A DNA stretch of 64,000 bases, from positions 62,001 to 126,000 of the forward strand of contig JBCDLC010000002.1 in the NCBI GenBank assembly GCA_038745855.1, given 5' to 3'. Made by a program: the position numbers and the translations under genes. Of the stretch, positions 9,852-18,882 are shown in pieces; positions within the stretch are counted from its first letter, which is position 1; each line of letters opens with the position of its first letter. The notes under the pieces are model-generated. The model had not been told where the DNA came from, ran no database searches, and saw only the letters and a list, made by a program, of their open reading frames with translations. Source of the DNA: UBA5336 sp038745855. GTDB taxonomy: Bacteria; Pseudomonadota; Alphaproteobacteria; Caulobacterales; Hyphomonadaceae.

Positions 9852-10277
9852 TCAGCCCTTGGCTGCACGCACCGCCGCGGTAATCCGACCGGCGCTCGTG
9901 TCGTTTTTTATGGTGTTCAGAACCGTTTGGTTATCTGCGTCGATGAGAAGAAGCTGGCCGGTCTTCACACCGCTTTCGAGATGGGCCCGGATGGCTTGTC
10001 CAACACCCGCCGCATCTGCGGATGCGAAGAAGGCGTCGGCATCACGGGCAGTGTAATCGAGCACGGCGTAATCGACGTCGTCAAATGCACCGTTGGCTTT
10101 GGCTTCCTCGATCTTTGGATCGAGCGCTTTACAAGAGCCGCGCCAGTCCGCGTAGATGAGGGCGGCCGAGAGATTATCAGCGGTTTTTGCCATCTCTTCG
10201 CCCACCAACGGACTCTCATCGGCGAAAGCAACAAAAGGCATGGCAACAAGGGCTGTCGCAGCCAGGATTGAGCGCAT
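9852..10277 (-). CDS. Exported thioredoxin-like protein with an incomplete CxxC
   Basis: 141 residues from MRSILAATALVAMPFVAFA, chosen because a strong ribosome site (AAGGAG) sits just upstream; a 28-codon extension is open but poorly protein-like. After the signal peptide the chain resembles a thioredoxin fold, with ADWRGSCKALDPKIEE in the place of the active site WCGxC. The first cysteine is Arg, so only the second remains and normal disulfide exchange is not expected. It may bind rather than oxidise a partner. No related gene lies beside it. Confidence 0.6.
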   Translation of the reverse strand: MRSILAATALVAMPFVAFADESPLVGEEMAKTADNLSAALIYADWRGSCKALDPKIEEAKANGAFDDVDYAVLDYTARDADAFFASADAAGVGQAIRAHLESGVKTGQLLLIDADNQTVLNTIKNDTSAGRITAAVRAAKG

Positions 10278-10424
10278 CGGTTTCTCCTTTTCAACTGTTG
10301 AAACGCTCGAATAGACGGGCTCTTGATCACAGACCTTACACGGTGGTGTTACCTCACGCATGCGTGATCAAGGGCGATACATTATTTCATGCTTTCAATG
10401 GCTTGCGATCTTCTAGAAGAGCGA

Positions 10425-10832
10425 TCAGCCCAAGTCGAGACGGCACTGCTCGTTCAAGCTCGGCCTGGAGACTTCCACCGATTTCAAGCCGCGGACGCGG
10501 GACAGCAACACGTTTGCCACCCACACACAAAGACGCTCCAGCGTAGGGACTTCCAGTCCCTCGATCTCGTTCAACAGCTTGTGGTCTAGTCGCGCAGCCA
10601 CGGCTTCAAGCGCCGTTGTCAGATCAGCGAAATCCTCTACCCATTGTTCGCCTGCTTTCACTGTGCCGGTTACCGTCGCCTCAACCCGGAAAGAATGGCC
10701 GTGGATCGACTTGTAGGGGTGGCTATCGTCCTGGTGCCCCATGTAGTGGGCAGCTTCAAATGTCGCGGCCTTTGTGACCGAAAACACCTGTCCTTCGACC
10801 GATAAAGCATCGGCCCGCTCCGCTGTTCTCAC
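10425..10832 (-). CDS. queD: 6-carboxy-5,6,7,8-tetrahydropterin synthase (QueD)
   Basis: Converts 7,8-dihydroneopterin triphosphate to 6-carboxytetrahydropterin, an early step to preQ0 and queuosine. The zinc ligands are visible: FEAAHYMG, and SIHGHSF with two His. The catalytic tail includes LDHKLLNEIEG and PTLERLCVWV. I choose a GTG start (10832) because it overlaps the queE stop as GTGA, suggesting translational coupling; an ATG 14 codons upstream (10874) is also open but would overlap queE by 46 bp. Third gene of the queC-queE-queD operon. Confidence 0.92.
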   Translation of the reverse strand: MRTAERADALSVEGQVFSVTKAATFEAAHYMGHQDDSHPYKSIHGHSFRVEATVTGTVKAGEQWVEDFADLTTALEAVAARLDHKLLNEIEGLEVPTLERLCVWVANVLLSRVRGLKSVEVSRPSLNEQCRLDLG

Positions 10833-11485
10833 GGCAGGCCGATCAATTTGTGGGTCTGCAGACTTAGTCGCCATTGGGGATGCTTCATACAGTACGCTGC
10901 AGCGTGCGCGATGTTATCGTCTTGGTCCGGTCCGTCCATCGGTTGGAGGAAAAAGTGGAGAAAGTCCAGATGGGCAAAACGCTCTGGCTGCGCGTCCGGA
11001 TGGTTTTGCGGATAGACCAATTTCAACTCATGACCCGAGGCCTGTTTGAGCGTTGCACCAGCCTTGGGTGACACGCAGATCCAATCGAGCCCCACTGGCG
11101 CCTCAATCGTTCCATTGGTTTCTACACCAATCTCGAACCCCTGAGCCTTCAACGCCGTAATCATGGGTCGATCCAATTGGAGCAAAGGCTCTCCGCCGGT
11201 GCATACCACGTATGGGCTAACATCCATCGAGGGAGACAATTCGCGCCATAGCGCGTAAACGTGGTCTGCGAGCGATTCAGGATTTTTGAATTTGCCGCCG
11301 TTTTCCCCATTGATGCCGATGAAATCGGTATCGCAGAACGTGCAAACAGCATCCGCACGGTCGCGCTCCAGCCCTGTCCAGAGATTGCAGCCGGCAAACC
11401 TCAGAAACACTGCCGCTCGCCCCGTCTGAGCGCCCTCCCCTTGGAGCGTCACATAGGCTTCTTTCACCGTGTAGACGCGGCTCAT
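10829..11485 (-). CDS. queE: 7-carboxy-7-deazaguanine synthase (QueE), radical SAM
   Basis: 218 residues from MSRVYTVKEAYVTLQGEGAQ. It turns QueD's product into 7-carboxy-7-deazaguanine by a radical SAM reaction. The cluster motif is CNLWTG...CTFCDTDF: the first Cys is separated from CTFC by an insertion typical of QueE rather than the standard CxxxCxxC. VVCTGGEPLLQ is the SAM-binding GGE motif. The start overlaps the queC stop by 4 bp (ATGA), and longer upstream starts would run through queC. This is the middle gene of the queuosine operon. Confidence 0.94.
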   Translation of the reverse strand: MSRVYTVKEAYVTLQGEGAQTGRAAVFLRFAGCNLWTGLERDRADAVCTFCDTDFIGINGENGGKFKNPESLADHVYALWRELSPSMDVSPYVVCTGGEPLLQLDRPMITALKAQGFEIGVETNGTIEAPVGLDWICVSPKAGATLKQASGHELKLVYPQNHPDAQPERFAHLDFLHFFLQPMDGPDQDDNIAHAAAYCMKHPQWRLSLQTHKLIGLP

Positions 11486-12192
11486 GGCGGGCCTTTTTTC
11501 CACCCTTCCCAGCCACGTTTCCGAAGGCCGCATGCCGGACATATCCCACATCCATGACCCCAGCTGTGTAGCTTGTCGCGCGTGCCGATATAGCAAGTGT
11601 GGGTCTCCTTCACGATGATCTCCGTGAAAGCGTCCCCGCCCAAGGCCTGGCCAAGTTCCCAGGTCGCGGTCTTGTCGCACTCCATGAGGGGCGTATGCAG
11701 CTTCAGTGGCCATTCCATACCGAGAAACAATGCTCGAACCTGGGCATCGAGGGCCTCTCGCCGACAGTCGGGGTATCCCGAATAGTCCGTCTCGCACATC
11801 CCGCCGACAATGTCGTTTATCGCCCGCCGATAGGCGAGCGCTGTGGCCAGGACGAGAAACAGTAGGTTCCGACCGGGAACAAACGTGTTTGGCAACCCTG
11901 CTTCTGTCATGGTGATCTCGGCGATGTGGGTCATGGCCGTCTCGCCCAGGTCGCGCAAAACGCGTGCGTCGAGTACATGATCATCGCCGAGCCTGCCCGC
12001 CCAATTCGCAAAACCGCCGCGGAGGTGGTCGAGCACTCGTTCCCTGCAGTCGAGTTCCACCCTATGCCGCTGGCCGTAATCGAAGCCTACCGTCTCCACC
12101 ACGTCGAACCGCGAGAGCGCCCAGGCGACACACACGGTGGAGTCCTGGCCCCCGGAAAAAAGAACAAGTGCCTTGCGCTTTGGAGCTGCCAT
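11482..12192 (-). CDS. queC: 7-cyano-7-deazaguanine synthase (QueC)
   Basis: 236 residues. It converts 7-carboxy-7-deazaguanine to preQ0 with ATP and ammonia. The PP-loop ATPase motif is LVLFSGGQDST at the N-terminus; the zinc site is near the C-terminus, CGICPACGLRKRGW with an earlier Cys in THTCYIG. NTFVPGRNLLFL is also a family hallmark. It is the first gene of queC-queE-queD and is divergent from the TonB receptor at 12449. I looked for a preQ1 riboswitch in the 256 bp upstream and did not recognise one. Confidence 0.95.
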   Translation of the reverse strand: MAAPKRKALVLFSGGQDSTVCVAWALSRFDVVETVGFDYGQRHRVELDCRERVLDHLRGGFANWAGRLGDDHVLDARVLRDLGETAMTHIAEITMTEAGLPNTFVPGRNLLFLVLATALAYRRAINDIVGGMCETDYSGYPDCRREALDAQVRALFLGMEWPLKLHTPLMECDKTATWELGQALGGDAFTEIIVKETHTCYIGTRDKLHSWGHGCGICPACGLRKRGWEGWKKGPP

Positions 12193-12448
12193 CGGCGGGA
12201 TTTAGCAGTCGATCCACCCAAGAGAAAGAGGAGGCGTCGCTTTATGGACGCCTTCGTCTCGTCGTTCGCTCCCGAACGTCTTACTGCGCCTGCGAAGAAA
12301 TGTCCTCGCAATTGCAAATGAAGACAATCGTTGACTCTCAGGGGTGAACGACTTCACCTTTCTGTGAGGCTGCCCAACGAGAGAGCGGCCTGAAGAGGAA
12401 ACAGCCAGTTGTCGACGCTGAAAACAGCGGGGCACGAGGAGGAGAAGC

Positions 12449-15244
12449 ATGCGAAGATCACGAGAGTCGAAATGTGCCTTGATTTTGGGCGTATCTGCCA
12501 TCGCACTTGGCGGCGGCGGCGCTGTCCACGCCCAGGAAGATGAGACGCGAACGATGGCGACCGTCACGGTCACCACGCAGAAAACCGAGGAGTCCATTCA
12601 GGACGTTCCGATTGCCGTCTCGGCCTTCGATGAGAGTGCGCTCGAGAAGCTGCAGCTCGCCGGTGGACCTGACCTCGTCAAATCGATCCCGAATGTCGCC
12701 TTCACCAAGGGCAACTTCACGGCTTTCAACTTCAAGATCCGCGGTATCGGCGCAGACCTCATCGCCCAGTCCGGAGACGCAGGTGTCGGTGTTCACCAGA
12801 ACGACGTTCCGTTGCAAGCCAACAGGCTTTTCGAAGCCGAGTTCTTTGATGTCGAGCGGGTGGAAACGCTGCGCGGGCCTCAAGGCACCCTCTACGGTCG
12901 CAACGCTACCGGCGGGGTTATCAACGTCATCACGGCAAAACCGACCATCGGGGAATTCGAAGCCAACGCCCGGCTGACATACGGCAATTTCAACACGGTC
13001 AAGGGCAAGGGCATGATCAACCTGCCCCTTGGCGACACAGCCGCCCTGCGCCTTGCCGGCTCATATCTTACGAGGGATGGGTTCGCCGACAACTCCGTTA
13101 CAGGGAACACCATTGATGGCCGCGAGCTCTACGGCATTCGCGGCACCTTCGCCTGGGAACCCACCGAGTTCCTGCGCACCTGGGTCATGGTCGAGCATTT
13201 TGAAGAGGACGACGACCGGATCAGGTCCGGGAAACAGCTCTGCATCAAGGACCCCTTCCGGACAGAGTTTGGCGGTATTCCGATCAGTCCTGCCGACCAG
13301 CTCTATACGTCCCTTGGCTGCCAAGCTGGCCCACTCAGCGAGTCAAATGACCGAGTAAACTCCGCAGCAACACTCGGCGGTGGGCTCGCCATCACCGCTG
13401 GCCTGCTCAATGGAGACGCGTTCACCGACCCGATAAATCCGGATCTTCGCACCATCGAGTCGGCCTTCGATCCGATCTATCAAGCCGATCAAACGCTCAT
13501 CGAATGGAAAGCCGAATTCGACATCGGCGAGAACCTGACCGCCACCTATTTGGGCAGCCACAGCGAGTCGAGCATCCTTTCGATCGAGGACTACAACAAG
13601 ACCGCCCCGAACATCACTTTCAATGAAACCGGTGTGCCGCTCGGCAATCCCGCCCTTGCTCCCTTGTACCAGGCCCTCTTCCCTGGCGGCGTTGTGAATG
13701 ACCCACAACTCGGAGCTGCTAACCTTTTCCGGTCTTTCGACCTCTCGGGTGGCGATAGCGAGCAATTCACCCATGAATTGAGGCTCCAATCGAGCTTCGA
13801 TGGGCGCTTCAACTTCAATGTTGGCGGAATCGTGCTCGATTTCGAAACCATCGATCCGCAGAACAATACTGACGGCTACTATGTGTTCTCGAACTCACTG
13901 ACGGCCCTCACACAGCTCAACAACGCGCTCGGTGGCGCGATCTTCGGCGGAAATGTTCCCCTCGATCCAGGTGAACTCTTCAGCCTCGAACTGACAGGCG
14001 CGGGCGGGAATTACTTTCGGTCAATATCGCCCTTTAGTCTTGAGAGTGTTGCTGTCTTCGGAGAGGGCTATTTTGATGTGACCGACACCGTCCAACTCAC
14101 GGTAGGACTCCGGTATACCGACGACGAGAAAAAGCAGGACATCATCCCAACGATCCTGTTCACACCCTTGCCCGAGGGCGCTGATCCATTCGCTACCCAG
14201 GGCGTCCAGCAAGAAGACTTTCAGGAAACAACGGGCCGGGTCGTTCTCGATTGGTCACCGGATCTCGCGTTCTCCGACGACAGTCTGTTCTTCGCGTCGT
14301 TTTCTCGGGGATACAAAGGCGGGGGCATCAACCCTCCGCAACCCGCGGGCGCCGAACTGTTCCCGACCGCTTTCGATCCCGAATTCATCAATGCCTATGA
14401 AATCGGAACAAAAAACACATTAGGAGACGGCCGGCTTCAAGCCAATGCGACGGGCTTCTTCTACGACTATGAAGGCTACCAGATCGCGCAAATCATCAAT
14501 CGCACATCTGCAAACTTCAACATCGATGCAGAGATCCGTGGCTTTGAGTTCGAGTCCATCTGGAACCCCGCATCAACCCTCCTGCTGACCGCCAATCTCG
14601 GTCTCCTCGATACAAAGGTCCTCAATACCGAAGCCATTGACGTGCTCGACCGGACCAACGGGGATCCGAACTTCGTGGTCATCAAGAACGCGTCGAGCTT
14701 TGCAAACTGCGTGGTCTCAGCTCAAGCATACGGCACGATCCTCGGCGCAATTGCTGTTGGAGCCCTTCCGCCCGGCTCGACTGCTGGGCTCTGCACAGGG
14801 GCGTTTGTCGGAGCGGAAGCGGACTTCGGTTTGCCCGCTGGTGCGTTCACGCCATCGGACGGTTTCGCCGTCGATGTCAGCGGAAATGAAATTCCGAACG
14901 CGCCAGACATGACCCTGAGCCTTGGCGCCGAGTATACATTTGAGGGCGTCCTGTCCCCCGATTGGAACCTGACGGTGCGCGGGGATTACTACTACCAGTC
15001 CAACAGCTTTTCACGGATCTGGAACACAGCGCGCGACCGGTTGGAATCCTGGGACAACCTCAATCTCACCGTCCAGCTCTTCAACGATGACCTGGGCCTC
15101 AGTATCGAAGCCTTCGGCAAGAACATACTCGACGAGGACGTCATCACGGGCGCCTATCTCACCGATGACAGCTCAGGACTGTTCACCAACATCTTCCTCA
15201 ACGAGCCTGCGACGTACGGCATTACAGTCGCCAAACGCTGGTAG
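12449..15244 (+). CDS. TonB-dependent receptor
   Basis: 931 residues. A signal peptide ends near GAVHAQE; a TonB-box-like segment (TMATVTVTTQKTEES) follows, then the plug domain (about 45-165, with DVPIAVSAF, KIRGIGAD and VETLRGPQGTLYGRNATGGV), and a 22-strand barrel ending in the aromatic tail VAKRW. A strong ribosome site (GAGGAGGAG) precedes the ATG. It belongs to the large group annotated as TonB receptors for plant or algal compounds and unknown substrates in Caulobacterales and sphingomonads. The following PQQ sugar dehydrogenase might act on the same kind of substrate; that link is inference. Confidence 0.92.
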   Translation: MRRSRESKCALILGVSAIALGGGGAVHAQEDETRTMATVTVTTQKTEESIQDVPIAVSAFDESALEKLQLAGGPDLVKSIPNVAFTKGNFTAFNFKIRGIGADLIAQSGDAGVGVHQNDVPLQANRLFEAEFFDVERVETLRGPQGTLYGRNATGGVINVITAKPTIGEFEANARLTYGNFNTVKGKGMINLPLGDTAALRLAGSYLTRDGFADNSVTGNTIDGRELYGIRGTFAWEPTEFLRTWVMVEHFEEDDDRIRSGKQLCIKDPFRTEFGGIPISPADQLYTSLGCQAGPLSESNDRVNSAATLGGGLAITAGLLNGDAFTDPINPDLRTIESAFDPIYQADQTLIEWKAEFDIGENLTATYLGSHSESSILSIEDYNKTAPNITFNETGVPLGNPALAPLYQALFPGGVVNDPQLGAANLFRSFDLSGGDSEQFTHELRLQSSFDGRFNFNVGGIVLDFETIDPQNNTDGYYVFSNSLTALTQLNNALGGAIFGGNVPLDPGELFSLELTGAGGNYFRSISPFSLESVAVFGEGYFDVTDTVQLTVGLRYTDDEKKQDIIPTILFTPLPEGADPFATQGVQQEDFQETTGRVVLDWSPDLAFSDDSLFFASFSRGYKGGGINPPQPAGAELFPTAFDPEFINAYEIGTKNTLGDGRLQANATGFFYDYEGYQIAQIINRTSANFNIDAEIRGFEFESIWNPASTLLLTANLGLLDTKVLNTEAIDVLDRTNGDPNFVVIKNASSFANCVVSAQAYGTILGAIAVGALPPGSTAGLCTGAFVGAEADFGLPAGAFTPSDGFAVDVSGNEIPNAPDMTLSLGAEYTFEGVLSPDWNLTVRGDYYYQSNSFSRIWNTARDRLESWDNLNLTVQLFNDDLGLSIEAFGKNILDEDVITGAYLTDDSSGLFTNIFLNEPATYGITVAKRW

Positions 15245-15301
15245 ACTTCTCCTCAAGCACGGATCGGCATGCGTTCCACGTGCCGATCAGGTTTGAGCGC
15301 T

Positions 15302-15335
15302 GGGCGATCCTTTTAGAGAGGATCGCCCCTTTTTT
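15302..15335 (+). terminator. Rho-independent terminator after the TonB receptor
   Basis: Nine-bp inverted repeat GGGCGATCC / GGATCGCCC with a short loop, followed by a run of six T. A second hairpin (GATCGGCA / TGCCGATC, 15262-15288) lies just before it. Confidence 0.85.
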
Positions 15336-15410
15336 CGTGCACCGTTCGCTTGCTCATACTCGCCGAAGGCTCGATATGGGAGGAAGTCGAGATTGACGGG
15401 AGACAGCTCC

Positions 15411-16616
15411 ATGACCTTCCACCCAGCAAAAGCCCCATTGGTCGCGAGCGTTGTTTCCGCGGCCGCGCTTTGCGGACTGGCCGCATGCGGCGACCCGGTA
15501 TCGGCGACGCCAGGCGTATCGTCGGCCTTCACGCCAGACGTGACGGAAATCGCGAGTGGCCTCGAGTTCCCATGGTCGATCCAACCGCTTCCCGGCGGGG
15601 ATATGCTGGTCTCCGAACGCGAAGGCCGGGTGCGGCTCATCAAGGACGGTGAACTGGTCGAGACACCGCTGTCTGGCACCCCAACTGATGCTTACATCGA
15701 GCGGCAGGGTGGTTATCTGGATCTCGCTTTACATCCGGATTTCGCGACCAACCGGATAATCTACATGAGCTATGCCCAAGGCGAGAGCGGCGATAACCAG
15801 ACCGCCATTGTCCGAGCCAGGCTGAGCGAAGACGCCATGGCCTTCGAAGACAGCGAAGTGATCTTTACGGCCGACATGCCTGAGAAACAGGGCGGTGGGC
15901 ACTTTGGCTCCCGGATCGGGTTTCTCAACGATGGAACCATGCTTGTGACCCTCGGCGACGGCTACGGCTGGCTCGAGGAAGCCCAGAACATCGACAATCA
16001 TTTCGGCAAGATCCTGCGCCTGAACGCTGATGGCACTCCGGCAGAAGGGAACCCTTTCGCAGCAGACGGGGGCGGCGACCCAGCCATCTACTCCTACGGG
16101 CACCGCAATGTTCAGGGCCTGGCCTATGACACCGAACGCGACATCATCTACGCCCATGAACATGGGCCCAAGGGCGGTGACGAACTCAATATCGTCGTCG
16201 CCGGCACCAATTACGGCTGGCCGGAAATCAGCTACGGCGTCGATTATGACGGCTCGATCATCACCCCGCACACCGAGAAGGACGGCATGGCACAGCCCGC
16301 AGTGAAGTGGGTTCCGTCGATCGCGCCTTCAGGCATGGCGCTCTATACCGGTGACGTCTATCCCGGCTGGACGGGGGACCTGTTCATCGGCGCCATGAAT
16401 GGACCGGCCGGGCGGAAGCTCGTTCGGGTCGACCTTGATGCCAAAGGCCAACCCATTGGCACCGAGGATATCCCACTCGGCGACGGTTTAGGCTTCAGGG
16501 ATGTCGTCCAGGGTAACGACGGATATCTCTACCTCGCGAGCAACGATATCGATGGCGGCATCTATCGCCTCGATATGACCGAGGCTGAGGGTGTCGTTGT
16601 GTCAGAAGACAGCTAA
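15411..16616 (+). CDS. PQQ-dependent aldose sugar dehydrogenase, lipoprotein
   Basis: 401 residues from MTFHPAKAPL; a TTG start 6 codons upstream (15393) is less likely. The lipobox LAAC near residue 23 predicts a periplasmic lipoprotein. The six-bladed propeller of the soluble glucose/sorbosone dehydrogenase (YliI/Asd) family is recognised by GGGHFGSRIGF (base histidine), GHRNVQGLAYD and HEHGPKGGDELN with NYGWP. The enzyme oxidises aldose sugars using pyrroloquinoline quinone; no PQQ synthesis genes lie here. A GST gene follows 12 bp later on the same strand. Confidence 0.9.
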   Translation: MTFHPAKAPLVASVVSAAALCGLAACGDPVSATPGVSSAFTPDVTEIASGLEFPWSIQPLPGGDMLVSEREGRVRLIKDGELVETPLSGTPTDAYIERQGGYLDLALHPDFATNRIIYMSYAQGESGDNQTAIVRARLSEDAMAFEDSEVIFTADMPEKQGGGHFGSRIGFLNDGTMLVTLGDGYGWLEEAQNIDNHFGKILRLNADGTPAEGNPFAADGGGDPAIYSYGHRNVQGLAYDTERDIIYAHEHGPKGGDELNIVVAGTNYGWPEISYGVDYDGSIITPHTEKDGMAQPAVKWVPSIAPSGMALYTGDVYPGWTGDLFIGAMNGPAGRKLVRVDLDAKGQPIGTEDIPLGDGLGFRDVVQGNDGYLYLASNDIDGGIYRLDMTEAEGVVVSEDS

Positions 16617-16628
16617 AAGGACGGCGCC

Positions 16629-17243
16629 GTGATTGTTCTCCACCATTTGCGCATCGGCCGTTCGATCTTCACAGTCTGGCTGCTCGAAGAGTTTGGTCTC
16701 GAATACGACCTCAAGGTCTATCATCGGGGCGCCGATGGCCGGTCCCAGGACGATATCAAGGCTGCGACGCCCCTTGGCAAATCACCGACGATCGAAATCG
16801 ACGGCCATGTGCTGACCGAGAGCGGGGCCATTGCCGCCTACCTGGCGGAGCATCATGACACGGGCTTCGCTTTGTCACCCGCGAAGAGTGATTGGACGGC
16901 CTATGCCGACTATCTCCGCTGGCTGCATTATCCCGAGGGTTCGGCCTTCGCACCGCTGCTAATCAAGTTGATCCTCATGCGGGAAGATCCCAGACCGCCC
17001 GTGCTTAGCGCGTTCTCCGATGGCGAAGTGGCGCTGCATCTCGGCCTTCTGGAAAAAGAGCTCTCGGCGCGGCCCTACATCCTTGGTGAGCGGTTCCAGA
17101 TCCCCGATATCGGGATCAGCTACATCGTCTCCATGGCAGAGCGACTTGGCGAACTTGGTCCCTTCCCTACGCTCAAGGCCTATTGGGAGCGCAACCAGAG
17201 CCGCGACGCCTGGAAAAGAGCTGTTGCCCGAGCCGAAGAATAG
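16629..17243 (+). CDS. Glutathione S-transferase family protein
   Basis: 204 residues starting at a GTG, with an AAAAGGA ribosome site before it. The N-terminal thioredoxin-like domain begins MIVLHHLRIGRSIFTVWLLE, and the glutathione-binding cis-Pro and SNAIL/TRAIL-like segment are GKSPTIEIDG and LTESGAIAAYLAE. The C-terminal helical domain runs from about residue 85. Substrate unknown. It follows the sugar dehydrogenase by 12 bp and may share its transcript. Confidence 0.88.
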   Translation: MIVLHHLRIGRSIFTVWLLEEFGLEYDLKVYHRGADGRSQDDIKAATPLGKSPTIEIDGHVLTESGAIAAYLAEHHDTGFALSPAKSDWTAYADYLRWLHYPEGSAFAPLLIKLILMREDPRPPVLSAFSDGEVALHLGLLEKELSARPYILGERFQIPDIGISYIVSMAERLGELGPFPTLKAYWERNQSRDAWKRAVARAEE

Positions 17244-17464
17244 GCCCTAGACGTCACCCCTTTAGTCCATTGGAATGCGCTTCAGTAACACGATTTTGCT
17301 CTCAGAGACGATGTTTTTGCAAATGATGCGCAATACACGATGATCATTGGAAACTTCGCGCGCAGAAATTTCTTCGAATACTTAAATTGTCATGTGATCG
17401 TGTGATTTCTTGAGAGGTGGGAATTCGTAGGGAAGTGCTAAATTTGGAAAAGGACGAAATACTC

Positions 17465-17887
17465 ATGAATACGCTGGGGACGAAATCGAATACCGATATG
17501 AATATTGGCGTAAGGCATTGGACTGCTTCGGGAAATCCGAGAGTGACAACCGGCTGGAAATCTTGGCACGCAGAAGAATCCATACTCGCCCGCATTTGTA
17601 GTCAGAGTGATAGACTTGCTTTGATCGATATTGACCAACAGGCTATCCTCGACAGGCAAGAAACATTGGCCATCGCGAGGCAACGAGCGGCAGTCCGATC
17701 TTTGAAGGACAATTTTTCACTCTCTTTCGAGGACGTTTTCTTGAAGTTGGACATCTGGAGATCGTCCGTTGCTCCTCTGCAAACGTGCGAGCGTGATCTC
17801 ACGCTCGAGGAGCAACTCGCGGTGCAAGCTATCGGAGAGCTTGATGTTTTCTTAGGTTGCGTCGCGAGGACAGAGAACGTCGCATAG
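17465..17887 (+). CDS. Hypothetical protein beside a LuxR regulator
   Basis: 140 residues from MNTLGTKSNTDMN, chosen because AAGGA lies about 10 bp upstream; a start 16 codons earlier is also open. I do not recognise a family. The middle is helical and charged (residues about 55-95, QQAILDRQETLAIARQRAAV), with no membrane segment or signal peptide. The DNA is visibly poorer in GC than its neighbours, which suggests recent acquisition. It lies 127 bp before the LuxR gene. Confidence 0.45.
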   Translation: MNTLGTKSNTDMNIGVRHWTASGNPRVTTGWKSWHAEESILARICSQSDRLALIDIDQQAILDRQETLAIARQRAAVRSLKDNFSLSFEDVFLKLDIWRSSVAPLQTCERDLTLEEQLAVQAIGELDVFLGCVARTENVA

Positions 17888-18014
17888 TATCGGCAAAATT
17901 GCTTTAGGGGCGCCTCTCTCTGCTATCGACCCAATCGGGGGCAATTCCTTCCAATAATACCGCCCCTCTTGAAACACCTTTAGGTTGCGGTACGTTCTCT
18001 CTTGGGAGGACGTA

Positions 18015-18788
18015 ATGGGCGAGCGCACGCTGGACATTGCAAGCCATGGCGTGAATCTGAAGAATTCTGCCAACACGCGCGAGTTGGCGCGGGTCAGCGT
18101 TGATTTCTTTCGCCGTGCTGGTTTCGAGCGGATGAGCTACCATCACTTTCCGCCGGGCGGTGCCATCGATCAATACTATGCGGTTGTGATCAACACCTAT
18201 GGATTTCCAGACGCATGGGTCGCTGAATACATCAAGCGGCGATACCATAATAACGATCCCATCATCCGATTGGCTGGAGAATTACAGCATGCTTTCTTGT
18301 GGTCGGAGTGCAAGAACCTCGGCAAGCTTTCCCCAGCAGAAGAACACTATCTCGACCGGCTTGCGCATTCGGAAATCGGCGACGGATATGCGGTACCCGT
18401 CGATGGACCGCACGGTCGGCGCGCCTATATCGGGCTCGGTTTCGGCGATCAACCGACCATTACCGACCCTGGCTTCGTCGCGCAGCTACAGGCTGCGTCA
18501 TACCTTGGCCATTGCCGGTACTGCGAACTTCTGGAAGCGCAACTTCCTCAACACCAGAAATTATCGCCGCGAGAAGTTCAGGCCCTTGGCTTGATGTCTC
18601 AAGGCATGAGCAATGCCGAAATCGCCGCCGAAATGAACGTCTCTGCGAACACAGCAGGGACGCTCGTCCAACGGATTTTTCAAAAGCTGGACGTACACGA
18701 CCGGGTCAGCGCGGTGATGAGAGGAACCTCCGTTGGCCTGATACCCTGGGACATGGTTTCGAGCCGCAAGCTGAATTATTCGATCTGA
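18015..18788 (+). CDS. LuxR-family regulator with autoinducer-binding domain (no LuxI nearby)
   Basis: 257 residues from MGERTLDIASHG, preceded by GGGAGG; a start 10 codons upstream is open. The autoinducer-binding domain covers about 20-170, with WVAEYIKRRYHNNDP containing the conserved Asp-Pro and AFLWSE the conserved Trp. The C-terminal LuxR helix-turn-helix (about 190-245) reads LSPREVQALGLMSQGMSNAEIAAEMNVS in segments. No acyl-homoserine-lactone synthase gene lies in this window, so it is a candidate LuxR solo sensing signals made elsewhere in the genome or by other bacteria. Confidence 0.88.
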   Translation: MGERTLDIASHGVNLKNSANTRELARVSVDFFRRAGFERMSYHHFPPGGAIDQYYAVVINTYGFPDAWVAEYIKRRYHNNDPIIRLAGELQHAFLWSECKNLGKLSPAEEHYLDRLAHSEIGDGYAVPVDGPHGRRAYIGLGFGDQPTITDPGFVAQLQAASYLGHCRYCELLEAQLPQHQKLSPREVQALGLMSQGMSNAEIAAEMNVSANTAGTLVQRIFQKLDVHDRVSAVMRGTSVGLIPWDMVSSRKLNYSI

Positions 18789-18882
18789 ACACCCCCCATA
18801 CCGTCAGCCTTAGACGGCTGTTTACCTGAAATCTCCAATGTCTCGCCGTCGATCTGCCATCCTGGCAAAACACGGTGCGCGC

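Noticed and set aside
11485..11797. Long N-terminal extension of queE
   Set aside because: It would read through the whole 3' part of queC in another frame; the ATG at 11485 matches the family start.
12193..12448. preQ1 riboswitch before queC
   Set aside because: No recognisable preQ1 aptamer pattern on the minus strand of this region.
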